Origin: Desarmillaria ectypa
Lineage: Eukaryota > Basidiomycota > Agaricomycetes > Agaricales > Physalacriaceae
Direction: 5' to 3'
Assembly (NCBI GenBank): GCA_030407005.1
Contig: JAUDYN010000001.1
Span: 1,798,001 to 1,862,000, forward strand
Length of the DNA stretch: 64,000 nucleotides
Shown here: positions 1-12,032 of the stretch, one piece after another
Position numbering within the stretch: position 1 is the first letter of the stretch
Layout: the number at the start of each line of letters is the position of its first letter
Program-made: the position numbers and the translations under genes
The notes under the pieces: generated by a model
What the model was told of the DNA's origin: nothing
The model's input: the letters and a program-made list of their open reading frames with translations, nothing else
Databases searched by the model: none

Positions 1-866
1 AACCAACAAATGAGCTGGTTCGGAGGGACAAAAAAATCTGGAACTACTATTTTATGCGCAAGATGTGATCACCGCTACGCGCGCCACCTGTTTGGGCGCA
101 CACATGGATGTGGGCTCGCTTGAAGATGGTAAGCGAGCAGCAAGTAAAGTGATGGGCTGCCAGACATGGTCGGAAATGGAATGATTGATGATTGCACTTA
201 TTACAAGGGATCAAAGGGATTTGTTTTTGTTTTGTTTTTTTTGAGAATGCGATGATTGCGATATTAGTTTGGCACCATTTTGCATTAATGTTGCATGTTT
301 TCAAAGATGAACATGGGTGATGATGTGATGGGTGACGTAAAAACCCACGCTACACACGCAGTAGAAGATCAGCCACTTGGATGGACTGCAAGCTAAGCGA
401 CTGGCGCGCGCAGATGGACTGTCTTGAAAGATGCCAGCCAGTTTGCTTTGAGCCGAGTCGACTCAGTTCAGTAGACGCCCTGGCTCGGTTGAAATAGTAC
501 CGAGTACGCCAGGATCTTAGCCGCTACGTTCACAGATTTCTGCCGATTCTTGATCCCAGCTCCTGTTTACTTAGCCCGGCTCGAAGATCCGAGTCGGATT
601 GGGCCAAGCTGCCCTATACCGTACGGCGGCTGCCAACGAATGACTGGCAATCTGGATACCGTTTGTGTCGCCGATGCCCGCTGAAACTCTGGATATTTCT
701 GGTACCCTTTGATCCCTTATTTTGCCCTTTTTTCAGCTATCATAGAATATAAATGAATTCTGTTACACCCGTGACTCTCGCAACTTCGGCCTCGAGGTCC
801 AGGTACTCCATAAAAGCCATCTGAGCCTTACGACTTGTTAGCTCGAAGCTATCCCAGACTATCCCA
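1..866. other. Intergenic, upstream of Zn2Cys6 regulator
   Basis: I see no convincing gene here. A minus-strand open stretch at 47-304 has no recognisable domain. The only promoter-like element is a TATAAAT at 748-754, about 113 bp before the regulator start at 867, so this is probably its upstream region. Confidence 0.6.
748..754 (+). promoter_or_regulatory. Possible TATA element of Zn2Cys6 regulator
   Basis: TATAAAT lies 113 bp upstream of the chosen ATG at 867. The spacing suits a fungal TATA element plus a short 5' UTR. This rests on sequence only. Confidence 0.3.
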
Positions 867-2195
867 ATGGATGACTCCTTGCAATTCATTATTGAATCTC
901 CTCAAAATGCCCAGGGTCACAAGAAACGCCCGCGTCTTGTAACCTCTTGCGACAATTGGTCTGTTTTGCCCTTTCTCTTCCGTTCCCCCAAGTTGACTCT
1001 TCTCAAGTCGCTTGAAGAAGATTAAATGCCTCCAGCCTTCCCCAGAGACCAAGTGTGAGGCCTGCAAGACTGCAAAAATCCCGTGTCGGTTTCGCGACCG
1101 CGAACGTTACTTTGCAGAACGAAGTCGTGCTATTGCTGGGCCGTCCGGGGGGCAAGGCTACGATGAAAGGTACGTCGCCACATCATATTCAAACACGTTA
1201 TCTCACGTCGTCTAGGTCGTCCGATTCATCCTTAGATGCCTTTTCTCTTTCCCCTTCACACTCTTCCTCGCTGAGGGCGAGCGGTGTGGTCCGACCCGAC
1301 AGCGAGTCAAGAGGACGTTACCCGTCATTCTCCTCTGATCCGCGTCCGTCTCATCAGTAAGCCGAATCCTGTGTATGACATGTTGCAGCCCGCTCACGGC
1401 GCGCTTAGCTCCCCCTCGTCATCAATATCATCTTACTCTCACTCCCGAAGTAACTCCCTGGGTTATAATTACATGTCATCGGACGGGTCGCCCATCTATA
1501 ACAGCTCGCGTTCACAGTCTCCTCAGCAAAATTCTGGCGCAGTTGTCCTCTTCGATTCCGACCAGCAGCATCCACACCCTACCCTGATGCCTAACTTTAT
1601 TGGCGTGTTGTTTGAACGCATGGGCAGCGAGTTCAAGTTCTTTACATATGGTGAAGTTGCGGCAAATTATGGTGCACGACGGCTCTCCGCCCTACTGTCC
1701 AACTCCATTGCTGCCTTGGCGTCTCAGTATGTCACATTTGAAATCTTCTAAGACCGCGGATCACTTACTGGTTCACAGATACACCACTGTTCCCGAACTT
1801 ACCATCCGAGGGCTTCATAATGTCGCCAATGCATACTCTGAACACGCCAAAGTGCGTCTATCTGCCGCTGCAATACTCCATGTCGACTAACGAATTTCTA
1901 GCAACTTTTGCACCTCATGGGACACCCTTCTCTTGACACGCTCCACGCGCTGATTCTCTTGTCGTGGTATGAAATGAATAATAGTAGGACGTCGGGTGCG
2001 TGACCTATTTGTCGCTTCTAATTTTTTCCTCTCACACGTATCTCAGCGTTTCGATCTTACTATCAGATGGCAATGAACATGGCTGTCGATCTGGGTCTTA
2101 GTAATCTACCGGTATCGATGTCTGTGGAAGACCAAAAGAAGAAGGATACATGGAATGCTGTATTGCGTCTGCATCACCTCGTAAGTAACAATTGA
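867..2195 (+). CDS. Zn2Cys6 fungal transcription factor
   Basis: A DNA-binding transcription regulator of the fungal binuclear zinc cluster type, expected in the nucleus. The start is the ATG at 867 (MDDSLQF). An intron at 959-1007 splits the cluster; splicing gives CDNCRLKKIKC, followed by CEACKTAKIPC, so all six cysteines are present. A Ser-rich linker follows (about 1210-1560). After it come segments typical of Agaricomycete regulators: HPTLMPNFI, VPELTIRGLHNVA near 1785-1830, SLDTLHALILLSWYEMN near 1925-1980 and FRSYYQMAMNMAVDLGLS near 2048-2102. The reading frame then runs to a TGA at 2193-2195. Known relatives end shortly after this motif, so the gene is probably complete. The splice near 1360-1390 could not be resolved cleanly, and a slightly damaged gene is possible. 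Target genes are unknown. Confidence 0.75.
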
Positions 2196-3004
2196 AGCTG
2201 AAGATCTAGGGTTAGAAGCTCAGCATTTTCTACAGCAATTCCCTGACAGACAATCGACATGACACTTGCATAACGCAAAGTGTACAGTACCCAGGCATTA
2301 GTCGTGGTTATTCGGTATCCCGTCACGTATGTCGTGGGGGACATGTTCTTAATCCATTATAGTAGGCTTCTCTCACAGTAATCATGAGATTATTTTTATG
2401 CTGGAGAGGACAGCGGCCATAGGCGCACTACCTGCTTTACACAGCCTGGCCTTTGCCTAGTTTGTGCATTCGATTCGTTTGCTGAATGACGACTTGGCGT
2501 TGCTATACTTAAGCCTTTCGGAATCATATTTCGGATGTAGCGCCCTGCCCTGAACAACATATTACAAGATATTCAGGGGTGGGGCGAATATACTGGATGC
2601 TGTTATGTGTCCAATTCATATAACTCAAAAAGATCAGTCAACGGCTTGTGAAACGAGAGCTATCGCCAATTGTGTGGACGTCGTAGGAACGTAAGAGACC
2701 CTCACACGGCCGTAGTTGATAATTCTATTTGGATGGCCTTACTGAAGGCCTCGATGAGCAGAGAGAATGCTAACTATGTATAGGACAGACGGCGAAGATT
2801 GAAAAAGATTCGTTATTTTCCATCCGAGCCATCAGGGAAGGCTAATATTACGGCGTTTGGTCCGAAGCACACGGTTTCCTTTTGGGTCACGGCTGTCATC
2901 TCCCAAGTTCACATCATCTGTCAAACAATTTACCTCCGATTCAAATGTCGGGCTAGTACTTGAGCCTAGGTGGATACTATCCACCGCCATTCTTTCTGGA
3001 CGTC
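2196..3004. other. Intergenic
   Basis: No open frame of note, no repeat and no RNA gene recognised on either strand between the zinc-cluster regulator and the DUF6533 gene. Confidence 0.55.
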
Positions 3005-4848
3005 ATGTCCGTCCCTCTTGACATAGGTGCCGGCCTCGAGACTGCAGCGTATTTGCGTGTGGCCTCACTTGCAGTTGCGTTTTACGAGTAAGTGCGATGA
3101 TCCCTTCCCAGAGTGAGCCGCTGCATATCGCTGCCCTTGATAGCTTTATACAGACTCTTCCCTCCGCGTATAGGTTCTATAAAGAGCAATGGGAAGCTCC
3201 GCGACTCTTGTCAGTGCGTTCCAAGCCAAGTTAGACGTGTTCATAGTCTGATCTGCAAGCAGGGTGTCCTCACTGCTGTTTTTCCTCATCCAGCAAGTTT
3301 TGTGCTAATGCATGAGCGCAGGTACTGATTCTTGCATTCAGATTCACTAGTATTATCGTGATCACCCTCTCGTCTTTTGGATTTTTCTATACTCGATTCA
3401 CAGACGCGTCATGCGCCCGTTTTTACGCCCTGCCTTCGATATTCAAAGGTGGACTTCTAAGTGCGGTACCGGATACTAATTACTAATCCACGTTGTAGTC
3501 CTGCAGGCCATGGTCTCCCAAGCAATTCTGGGAATCCGGTGAGTTGATCCCCAAGCTCTCGGAAACGACAACTCAATTGAACTTTGCTTCCAAAGTGCTT
3601 ACAATCTTTCGCGACGATCGAGAAAGACACTGGGTATTCTTCTCTTTCTCTATCTAAGTGCCTGTGTTGTGCGTCCCTTCTTCTACAACGCGGACCAGTT
3701 CAGCTCAGGGTTCCTTTCAGCTCCAGTGGATATCGACTGTCACTAAAAGAACACGTCAGTATTCATTTCCTATCTTCTACACATATGTAACGGTTCTTGT
3801 TCAGCTTACCGGGACCCGCTATACGTACGCCTAAATTTTACTCTCCCGGCCCTTTCTTCTGAATGTCCTTTCAGGGAAAGTGAGTGCCTAACCAAATGAT
3901 GGTGACTACCTTGCCTAAACTGCGAAATCAAGTTGTCGAGCGCTAGTTTCAATGTGGCCTTTTGGGGCCTGGAATCACTACGCGGTAGCTATCACGTACG
4001 ACGTTGCGACCACGGCAATATCTGTCATATACCTCCTCAAGTTTAAACTCAACTCAACTAGCTCCGTGTCAGCATTTCATTGCCGTGCATCCCACCCTTG
4101 TTGACTCTTCTTAAAAGCATGTTAAAGTTGCGGAAAATGTAATTATCCATCTCCGAAGCAACAAATTTGCTAACTCGTGCGGCATTTTAGGATGCTATAC
4201 GATGGATTGGGTTACTTCTCAATTTTGACTGGTATTACAGCCATCATTCCTCCGATAGGAAACTCACCGAATGCTTTCAGGGGCTAACGTCGTGAATTTG
4301 GTACTCTATCAAACGAAACAGGATATCCAGGTACGTTCATAATTACGCAGTATTCAAAGTGGCATGTGGTTGCTAAATCCGTAGCTCATAGCTGGCCGCG
4401 TATGTATTACCTTGGCAGTGGACATCACAAGTCACTGATCATCGTCTAGGACTTCTGTCGGCTATTGCGTGACGTGGATTATGTCCCAACGCTTACTGAT
4501 CCACCTACACGGTGAGTACAATTAGAATAGCGTGCGCAAGTTTCTTGACTCGTTCCAGACATATCGCGTGAGCGACGCATGCAGGCTACCAACACGGAGA
4601 TGACCATAACACGGGACATCGAGAATGCACGCGATGTTAGCCATGCATTGCGGTCTCAGTTCCGGCCCAAGAGCGGACTCAGTTTCGAGCTAACTGTACC
4701 AGACTTTGGTATGTCCACTATAGATGAGTGCCCAGAGACGCCTGAAGTCCACGTCCGCATCGAAAGGACCGTCACAACGGAACAAGGTACTGCAACTGGG
4801 TTCACGTTGGAAGTAAGTGAGGCGCATCTGCAACGTAGCAGACATTGA
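3005..4848 (+). CDS. DUF6533-type integral membrane protein
   Basis: A multi-exon membrane protein of a family expanded in Agaricomycetes; the molecular role is unknown. The start ATG at 3005 gives MSVPLDIGAGLETAAYLRVA, which is the family signature region before the first membrane segment. After a short intron it continues YLQTLPSAYRFYKEQWEAP, matching the usual 'YDYLLTLP-E-xF-W' block. Later exons carry hydrophobic helices and a Cys-containing loop (FTSIIVITLSSFGFFY near 3342-3390, then SCARFYALPSIFK), MVSQAILGIR near 3510, a long helix near 4000-4040, and GYFSILTGANVVNLVLY near 4215-4310. The hydrophilic C-tail is the open exon at 4579-4848. Exon borders in the 3200-3350 stretch are uncertain. 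The GPCR-like gene lies head-to-tail downstream. Confidence 0.72.
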
Positions 4849-5629
4849 GGGGGTCACCGAGACTAAGATGGGCTTTTATCACATTAAATTATTGACTAGT
4901 AATTAGGTCAGGGACATTCGGCTTTTTATCATAATTTCGGACGCTTTCATATGGAGTTATCGTTTCCTGGGAGTGAGCCTGTCAAAAGAAAGTCGGACCG
5001 ATGAGCCGACGGAGCCGGCAATTCCGGCGACTAAAAAGTTCCTTTTCCCAAGTGCGACACCGAGCTTCGATCATGAAACCAAACTGCCACGCCGTTCATA
5101 ATGTTTTTGATACCCAACATAAATTCGGTCCCGGTGCTCATCTTCTCCGCCTTGAGTCCTTTTGTCCATACACCACGTTTTTCTCATTTTTAGTCACACT
5201 TAATTCTTTATTGAATAACCGCATTCGCTAATGAGGTACATGACCCGGCTAGTAAGTACGTACGTCTTTCTCTCTTCCGCACAGAAATATTAATATGTGG
5301 CACGTAGGGAATGCATTGCTCCGCATATGGGGGTAATAGCACTGTCTCGCCAAGACATCAGACAACTCAGAACTGGTCACTGAACCCGGGATAGGATTGC
5401 CCTGTCGTCAATGACATTGATCACAGCTCATTGCCGTGCAGGGGGCGACGGCGACGTAGTCATCGTAGTCAGAATGGATTACCCCCCGCTTCAACGTTGA
5501 CCGTGAAGACTTCCCCTTACTCCCGGAGCTGGCCTCCCCATCTTTCCCGATTTCTTGCCTTGAAGGCACGCTTTTCCTATAATGATGCAGCAACACGCTT
5601 CTCTTGATGGACCCAATGTTCTACTAGAA
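4849..5629. other. Intergenic between two membrane-protein genes
   Basis: Short open stretches occur at 5001-5231 (+) and 5408-5596 (-) but show no domain or homology I recognise. This is probably the 3' region of the DUF6533 gene plus the promoter of the receptor gene. Confidence 0.5.
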
Positions 5630-7550
5630 ATGCCGTATACGTCTAAGGAGATTCACGGAATATCCGTAATATTCTGTCCTTTTCATGATTGACATAATCT
5701 AACGATTTCTCGAGATCCTTATCGTTGTCTCCTGCATTTCGCTCGTTGCAGTAGTCGGGCTATTAGCTGTTATCGCGGTGCGGCTTACTCCGCTATCCGT
5801 TATGTGGTGCTGACGTCCTCCAAGATCTCGGCATTTAGCACTAGGTCATCTCTGGAGGAGCGTTCGTTTGTTAGGACACACGTAGCGGCGTATTTCATCT
5901 GCTTACTAGTGTCTGATCTGATTCAGGGTTTGTGATTCGCCACCTTTTCCATCGTCTTTTCTGATATTGATGCGCTAGCTATTGGTTCCATTCTGAATGC
6001 TGCCTGGGTACAGTCTTCGGGCGTTCATGCTGGACCAATTTGTACCATTCAAGGTACTTAACATTACCTTATCTCTGATATCGATCATATAGCATCCACC
6101 TTTAGGAGCGCTAAAGCAAATAGCCGACGTTTCAACGGCATTCTGGACGCTAGTAAATTGTTCTCTTCATGTGAGCGTCTATTGCTCACATGCGTATCTA
6201 GACTATCGCTGTCCAGACATTTTTTCTTCTGGTTCTCGACTTGCACATGAGACAATTCATCCTGTGGATGACCCTTGTTGCAGGCTGGTCTGGCATTTTG
6301 GCCATAGTGCTTGCTGGACCTGCTACCCTGAATGTTCACGAGAGAGGGCCGTATTGTTAGTCTATTTCCTTATGGAAAGATGCTTTTTTCTTATGTCTTA
6401 TTCTCAGATGGAATAACAGGCTATTGGTGTTGGATAACAGATGCATATCCTTCAGAACGAGTAACGTACGTTGAGAGGTTCCCTTTTCATTCATCAGCGA
6501 TGCTCACATCAGGATTTTAGACTGGATTATATATTTGTGGGTTCTACCATGTGATCTGAACTATTGTCTTCATAGCTTTTCTTAGATGCTCATAGCTGCC
6601 TTGGGGAGCCTCTTACTATACACGTTCATCTTTCTCCGACTACGTGGACACATTGAAATGAACGGATGGACACCAAACCGATTTCGGCTTCGTCCTGTCA
6701 AGAGAGTAGGTGATTGGCGAATGACGGATTCCGATAATGAAGCTACCAAGATAGCCAAACGAATGGTTTTGTGAGTATTTGTACGTTATGTCGAGCCCTT
6801 CGTGGACTGAGTCGGGGTTCTTAGATATCCAGTCAGTCACTGCACATCACGTACCGAACCGAACTCTTAGTATGTTTACAGATCGCATATATAATTATGG
6901 TTCTCCCCATAACGGTAACGAGGTTCATGACCTTCGCCGGGCAAACAGTCACGCTCGAAGCGACGATCTTTAGGTGCAGTACAGATGCGCAGATGAAGGC
7001 CATGCACTAATCCGCAGTGTACAGTGCTACCCTGTTTCTATTATCGAGTACCGTTAATGTTGTCCTTTTTGCAATGACCCGGCGCATTTTACCCGCTCCG
7101 TCTATGAGAAAGAAGAATTTCACCATCTCATTGCCCCGAGTTCTACAGCCGAGCGCAGGAGGCGTTTCCGATCCAGATCCCTATTACGCGGAGTCAGAAA
7201 GCGCATACCATAGGACACCTCCTGCGTCCCCGGGTCCTTACGTTCCGCCGCCTGTTTTGCCGCTGCGAATTCATCAGAGGGAGGCACCGACATCGCCATA
7301 CGCAGTTCCCCAGAGGCCCATTCCTGAGCCTGCGACTGTGGAACAGGATGTGTCTTCTTCGCTACCACGATCCCATCCTCCTGATCTACACGTTCCGCAA
7401 CGGAATGACATTGAAAGCATGTACAGTTACTACGATGAGGACGATGTCTTCAATAATTACGAAGACGTGAGTCTAAACTCCGGCGACACTCCAGCGGTAG
7501 AACCCTTGGAATCCAGCTCGGAGAGTGAATATTCAGCACAGAGTCAATAA
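5630..7550 (+). CDS. G-protein-coupled-receptor-like 7TM protein (Git3/cAMP-receptor type)
   Basis: A predicted seven-helix plasma-membrane receptor of the fungal glucose/cAMP-receptor-like class common in basidiomycetes. The start ATG at 5630 reads MPYTSKEIHGIS. After an intron the first helix follows (ILIVVSCISLVAVVGLLAVI), then RSFVRTHVAAYFICLLVSDL, AIGSILNAAWVQSSGVHAG and LKQIADVSTAFWTLV near 6110. A GYWCWITDAYPSERVT extracellular-loop motif lies near 6420-6468, and LLLYTFIFLRLRGHI near 6611-6655. Helices six and seven are rebuilt by splicing: YP|IAYIIMVLPITVTRF near 6828-6930, then SATLFLLSSTVNVVLFAMTRR near 7025-7086. A roughly 150-residue Ser/Pro-rich cytoplasmic tail ends at 7550. About eight introns were inferred; all conserved blocks join in frame, so the gene looks intact. 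Ligand and coupled G protein are unknown. Confidence 0.85.
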
Positions 7551-7701
7551 TTCTCGTACCCTCTATGTATCTTACTCGTCCACGCCTATTACACGTTAAT
7601 GTTCTACCCATTTCACGCCAATGCCCTAACATGCATGCGTACAAGCTCAATCCCATGGAAGCTTTCCTTGGAAGATAGTCGTACTGGGGGAAGGGCAGTA
7701 C

Positions 7702-8804
7702 TCAAATAACTCTCTCAATTCCGGAGAAGAGGTTAAGTATGAATGGAAGCGAGAAAAAGGGTTCCGCGATTTCCTTTTCGCCAGCAAGTTCGAGTGGCAT
7801 CCGTAAAAGTCTTTTGAGTAGGGAAGATACCCGTTCTGCTGCTACATAGAGCGTCAAAAGATCGCGTAATTGTGATAAAACAAATGTACTCACTTCCCCT
7901 TGTCTAGCAAGTGCGCTGGCTTCCTCAGCCTGTGGGTCTATACCGATATAGTGAAATTTCTCCTTTGGCCAACGGACTGCAGCACGATGGAGGTCTGTGA
8001 ATCGGGCACGCTTCATTTCATATCCGACGACTGTAATATGGTCGGGATAATGGCCAGAGTACTCGTGAAAGCGTGCAATAGAGAAAAGAAGGTTCTGGAA
8101 TGAGTCGAGGGCATAATTCTCCGTTGTAGCCCGAGGGTAAAGATGTGATGATTCTCCAAACACGTTGGAGTTCAAAGCCAGTCGTAAGTAGGATTCCGCT
8201 TCGGTAGTCGTTGAGCTAGTTCGTGTTTGTCCACTAAAACGGAAGGTGAATCAGAGGTCTGTGAATCCTCCTGGAATGCACGCACCCACTAAAAACAATA
8301 AGGGCATGCTCATCTTTCAAGGTAATCTCCGCCCTGAGTGTAATAGGTTAATCGTTAGCTTTCATGACCGAAACTCAAAAGACAGACGGCGGCGTACCCA
8401 CGTGCAATATGTCGGTAGAAAGTTTCAACTCGATTTCCTTCTCGTTGATATGGTTCTAAAACCCAGTCATCCACATCTAGCCGCGAGGCAGAATCGGCGC
8501 CCTTCCATATGGCATGTCCTGGTACAATGACCAGATGGTTCAGATTCGCAAGCGCCCTGTGCCGTGCGATAGTGGAGACGATACTGTGAGGCAAGAAGGA
8601 ATCGGGTGTGGATGAGGCTGAGAAGTACAGGGAGATGTTTACAAGGAACGAAATGGCAGAGAATGCTGCCAGTAGAAGCACAGCCAGATTCGTGACGCGA
8701 GCCCGAGTGAGAAGGCTGTCGAGTATCCGTCGACGGCGTTTGTCAAGAGATCCACCGTTTCTACGAAAAGGGCGCCGAGAAAAAGAAACTGGGGTGGGCA
8801 ACAT
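7702..8804 (-). CDS. DUF218 / YdcF-like membrane-anchored protein
   Basis: A protein of the DUF218 (YdcF-like) superfamily, conserved in fungi, with unknown reaction. The start was placed at the inner ATG at 8804 (MLPTPVSFSRRPF), where a basic N-terminus is followed by one hydrophobic segment (NLAVLLLAAFSAISFLVNIS), which fits a type II anchor. The DUF218 core begins LNHLVIVPGHAIWKG near 8530. It continues after an intron near 8250-8390 with SGQTRTSSTTTEAESY and NYALDSFQNLLFSIARFHEY, then HITVVGYEMKRARF and HYIGIDP, the usual order of conserved blocks. An upstream ATG-like start to 8846 would only add an unconvincing extension. It converges with the receptor gene (about 150 bp apart). Confidence 0.82.
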
Positions 8805-9100
8805 ACAACAACTAAAAACTTCGCTATTAGCAAAATAACACAACACAAATACGTCGAAAATTCTTTACTTGGTATAATAAAGAATGAAAAGTTCACCTCC
8901 AGTCGTACACTACGACCACTCGTCACGCGTCACGTGTCACCCTTATTATGTGGAAGAGGGAAATAACCCCCAAATACGGTCACTGACTCTTCTCGGAATA
9001 TGATGTGGGCCGTGATGTGCAAATAATATTTCAATGCTAACCCACTTCAGTCCGTCTTAAATAGACTGCAGAAAATAGTACAAAATGCACGCCCCCACTG
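8805..9100. other. Intergenic, AT-rich
   Basis: About 300 bp between two minus-strand genes. An ACGCGT sits next to a CACGTG (E-box core) near 8925-8940 and could be regulatory for the DUF218 gene; nothing else was recognised. Confidence 0.4.
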
Positions 9101-11729
9101 TCACTGGTTGTTGAAAAACGCCAACAATCCCTCTGAATCCTCAGGATACGTCTCTCGCTCATTCTGCCACGCCTGCAACCGCACTTTAATAAGCTCATCC
9201 CAAAATACCGTTGCATCCTGGTTGTTCTGGCCAAGAAACTTCCTAATGTGCTTAAACCACTGCTTCACCAGCCTGAACCTGGCTTCTACTTTCATGTTTT
9301 CAGGACAGGATGGCTCAAAGGGCGGTAAGCCTTCCTGGTAAGCGAATAAAGATATTTGGCCGAACCAATAGAACGGTAGAGCTGGCAAAATCCGTCAGTT
9401 ACTGCAATGAGAAAAATGCGATCAGAGATACCGTTATCAACGAACGCAGGGTCACTATTAGGATCACCGGGTTTAGGAACGTCCGGCGAAGCGAGCCAGC
9501 TCTGAAGCCAATTGTGCAACGCGTACTGGATTGTGTATATCTCTTTGGCGACTACGGCTTGATCACTTGTATTGCCTTGCGCAGGCATTCGGCTCTCAAT
9601 ACACACATCGAAAAGGTTACGAAGGATGGCGTGGCAAAGAACAAAATGGCCGAAAGGAGTGACAGCCATAGGCTGTGAGAGCAACTGCGGCACTGTCTGT
9701 AACATTGAATCCAAACACCGCCGCATGTTAGGTCCCGCTAATCGCATTTGAACAGAGCCATACGGCGAAGCCGTTTGAAGAATAGCAAACCACTCTTCAG
9801 CAGACTTGGCGGTCCAAAGCGTATCTTCTCCTGGAAGGTTAATCAGGTATTCTCCGATGCGATAGGATGGTGCAGTAGCAAAATAGATTGCATGGCAACA
9901 ATCAAGGAGATACGACTGTGATAAAAGCCTGTCATTTGTACGAGTTAACGGTAGGGACTTGGCTACTATAGAAAATGTGACAAACCGTTTCGTCATCTCA
10001 AACATGGCCCAATCGCGCCAAGCAGCATCAAGGTTTGAAGAATCTATATTCCCAGGTTCCCATGCTGCATTTCGAGGGAGGAGGCCAGCACGGCGTATCA
10101 TCTTAAAGTATTCAACGTCAAACGATGATGGTATACCCCAAAGCCGACTTCAATTACCTGGACAAGCATACCGTGGAATATTGTGGATGAGGAACGCTGG
10201 TCAGACTTTTGATGGAACAGTCCGATTGTTTGAAGAAGTAAGACAGCGAGAATTAACTCTGACATCTCGGAAGAATCTTTCGGACTAGTCGCCTGTTGTA
10301 TGGTTAGTGTATAGCCAACAAGTGACAGTCAGTGTAACTCACAAAAGCTTGCACCAGCGAATCTCTTGCTGTAGCCAGGGTTTGTTCGATAAATGCGACG
10401 GCCTTCTTTGTTTTGACGTAGAGGGCACCACAAGCTTGCATAGCATTAACAAGCAAGGGAGGCTTATTATCGATGGTGAACGTCGGCGCATGCACAATTG
10501 GCATTTGCACCAAAAAAGCGGAATAAAAGAAATAAACTGGGCAACCAATTTTAATTAGAGTTAGTTGTGACGCCGAATCATTATGTTAAGCACGCACGAT
10601 AGTGTTGTAATTCGGGTGAACTCGAAGTGGCTGCAGGAGAAGATCGCACATTGCTTATAGCCGGCTGTACAGAAGTGCTGGCAGAGGTTTCAGAAGGGAA
10701 AAAGCCAATGCTCTTGAAGAAGGGTGTCGGGCCTATGTAATCGGTCGTAAATATGGACTGATCCGGCGTGTTTCCTGTATCGGAGCTCCTTGGGCTGTCC
10801 TCGGGGCGTGAGAAAGAATTGGAAGATGGAGGGCGCGGCATGAAGATATCAGTGAAGAACGGCTCGAAAAAGTCGTTGCTATAGACTGACGCGAACCCGC
10901 CACGAACCATCTCGTCCGTCTGGGGGGTAGACAAAAGTCCAGAACCTGGGGCATGTAAATTGTGGCCCTGGGTTGATGCAAATCGCTGGAGGGCGTCCGA
11001 CGTAGTGTTGCCGGAGGAGGAACCTTCGATAGGTCCGAGTGACCGATCTAACGACGACGATATGTCTGCAAGAGATGGGAGGGTGGGAGGTGTCCGGGGC
11101 GGCTGGGAATTTGTGGGGGAAGCAGATGCCTGATTCGTTTTGGCTGGTGTTACGGGCAGAAAAACACATTCCTTTCCTCTAGAGACGCACTTGGAGCATG
11201 GTTGCTGACGGTCGCATTTTATTTTCGACTCTGTACAGGCCACACAAGACTTTCTTCGTGAAGGATCCTGTCTATAATGAAGAACGAATTCAGTGCTTTG
11301 TATGAGTAGAATAGACAAAGAACGCACTCGGTGTTACATCGCTTCTTATGCCGCGCCAGTAGATCGCTGCGAGTGAATTGAGAGCTGCACGACTTTCCAT
11401 CCACTATGAGATAAATGATCAAAGTAAAGAATGCTACAGAGACGTACGTTGCAGCAATGTAGTCGCTCTCCAGTATCTAGACAAATCGCGTCAATGAACG
11501 TGTTCAGGACAAGGCTGACTGAGGCTTACTCACGAGTGCGGAGGTGTCGATTTAAATGCGTAGTCCGGGTAAACTTAGCTGGACAATGTGGGCAAAGCTT
11601 CGTCTGGGGAAGGATAGGAACATTGCCCTTGTGAGACCGCATTTTTGATAGGGATCCATCCTTTTTCCTGAATTCCGCTGGTTGGCTTGCTAAGGGAGAT
11701 GACTCGGCTTGGGCCCTTTCGACTGGCAT
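9101..11729 (-). CDS. Transcription factor with C2H2 and Zn2Cys6 fingers and Fungal_trans domain
   Basis: A nuclear transcription regulator. Read from the ATG at 11729 (MPVERAQAESS), the first finger is CPHCPAKFTRTTHLNRH, directly followed after introns by a second finger-like block, SCSSQFTRSDLLARHKKRC. An exact zinc cluster comes next near 11170-11260: CVACTESKIKC then CSKCVSRGKEC, with C-x2-C-x6-C-x5-C-x2-C-x6-C spacing. A long Ser/Pro-rich region (about 10600-11150) leads to the fungal-specific regulatory domain, which begins MPIVHAPTFTIDNKPPLLVNA near 10440-10510 and continues through the large exon at 9292-10101 and the last exon at 9101-9388. Combined C2H2/Zn2Cys6 regulators are a known fungal class. 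The protein appears complete. Targets are unknown. Confidence 0.85.
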
Positions 11730-12032
11730 TATTGAAGCGAGTAAATATTGGAAACACGGGTGTTCGAGATGGGCTTCCACAAGACGTTGTGGTGGTAAGG
11801 AGAGTATTCGAAATAGGGACGAGGTGAAGGAGTAACTAACGCCGGTCTGAGGTTGCAGCGCCGTAAGGGGTGTGTGTCCCAAAAAGGAGCGGCTACTTCC
11901 ACAATGTACAAAATTCGAAGAATATAAACCGACGTTTTAACGACATCAAACTACATGAAAGGAAAGTCGGCAAAGGCAGATATATTCCGGGTAGGGCTGT
12001 TATGGTGTCTAGTCTGCAAGAGTATACTCTAC
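11730..12032. other. Intergenic between tandem minus-strand genes
   Basis: About 300 bp between the regulator start and the HAD-hydrolase stop; no element recognised. Confidence 0.45.

Noticed and set aside
2196..2300. Extension of the Zn2Cys6 regulator by an extra exon beyond 2195
   Set aside because: Splicing at 2181 to an acceptor near 2235 reaches a stop within a dozen codons and adds no known motif.
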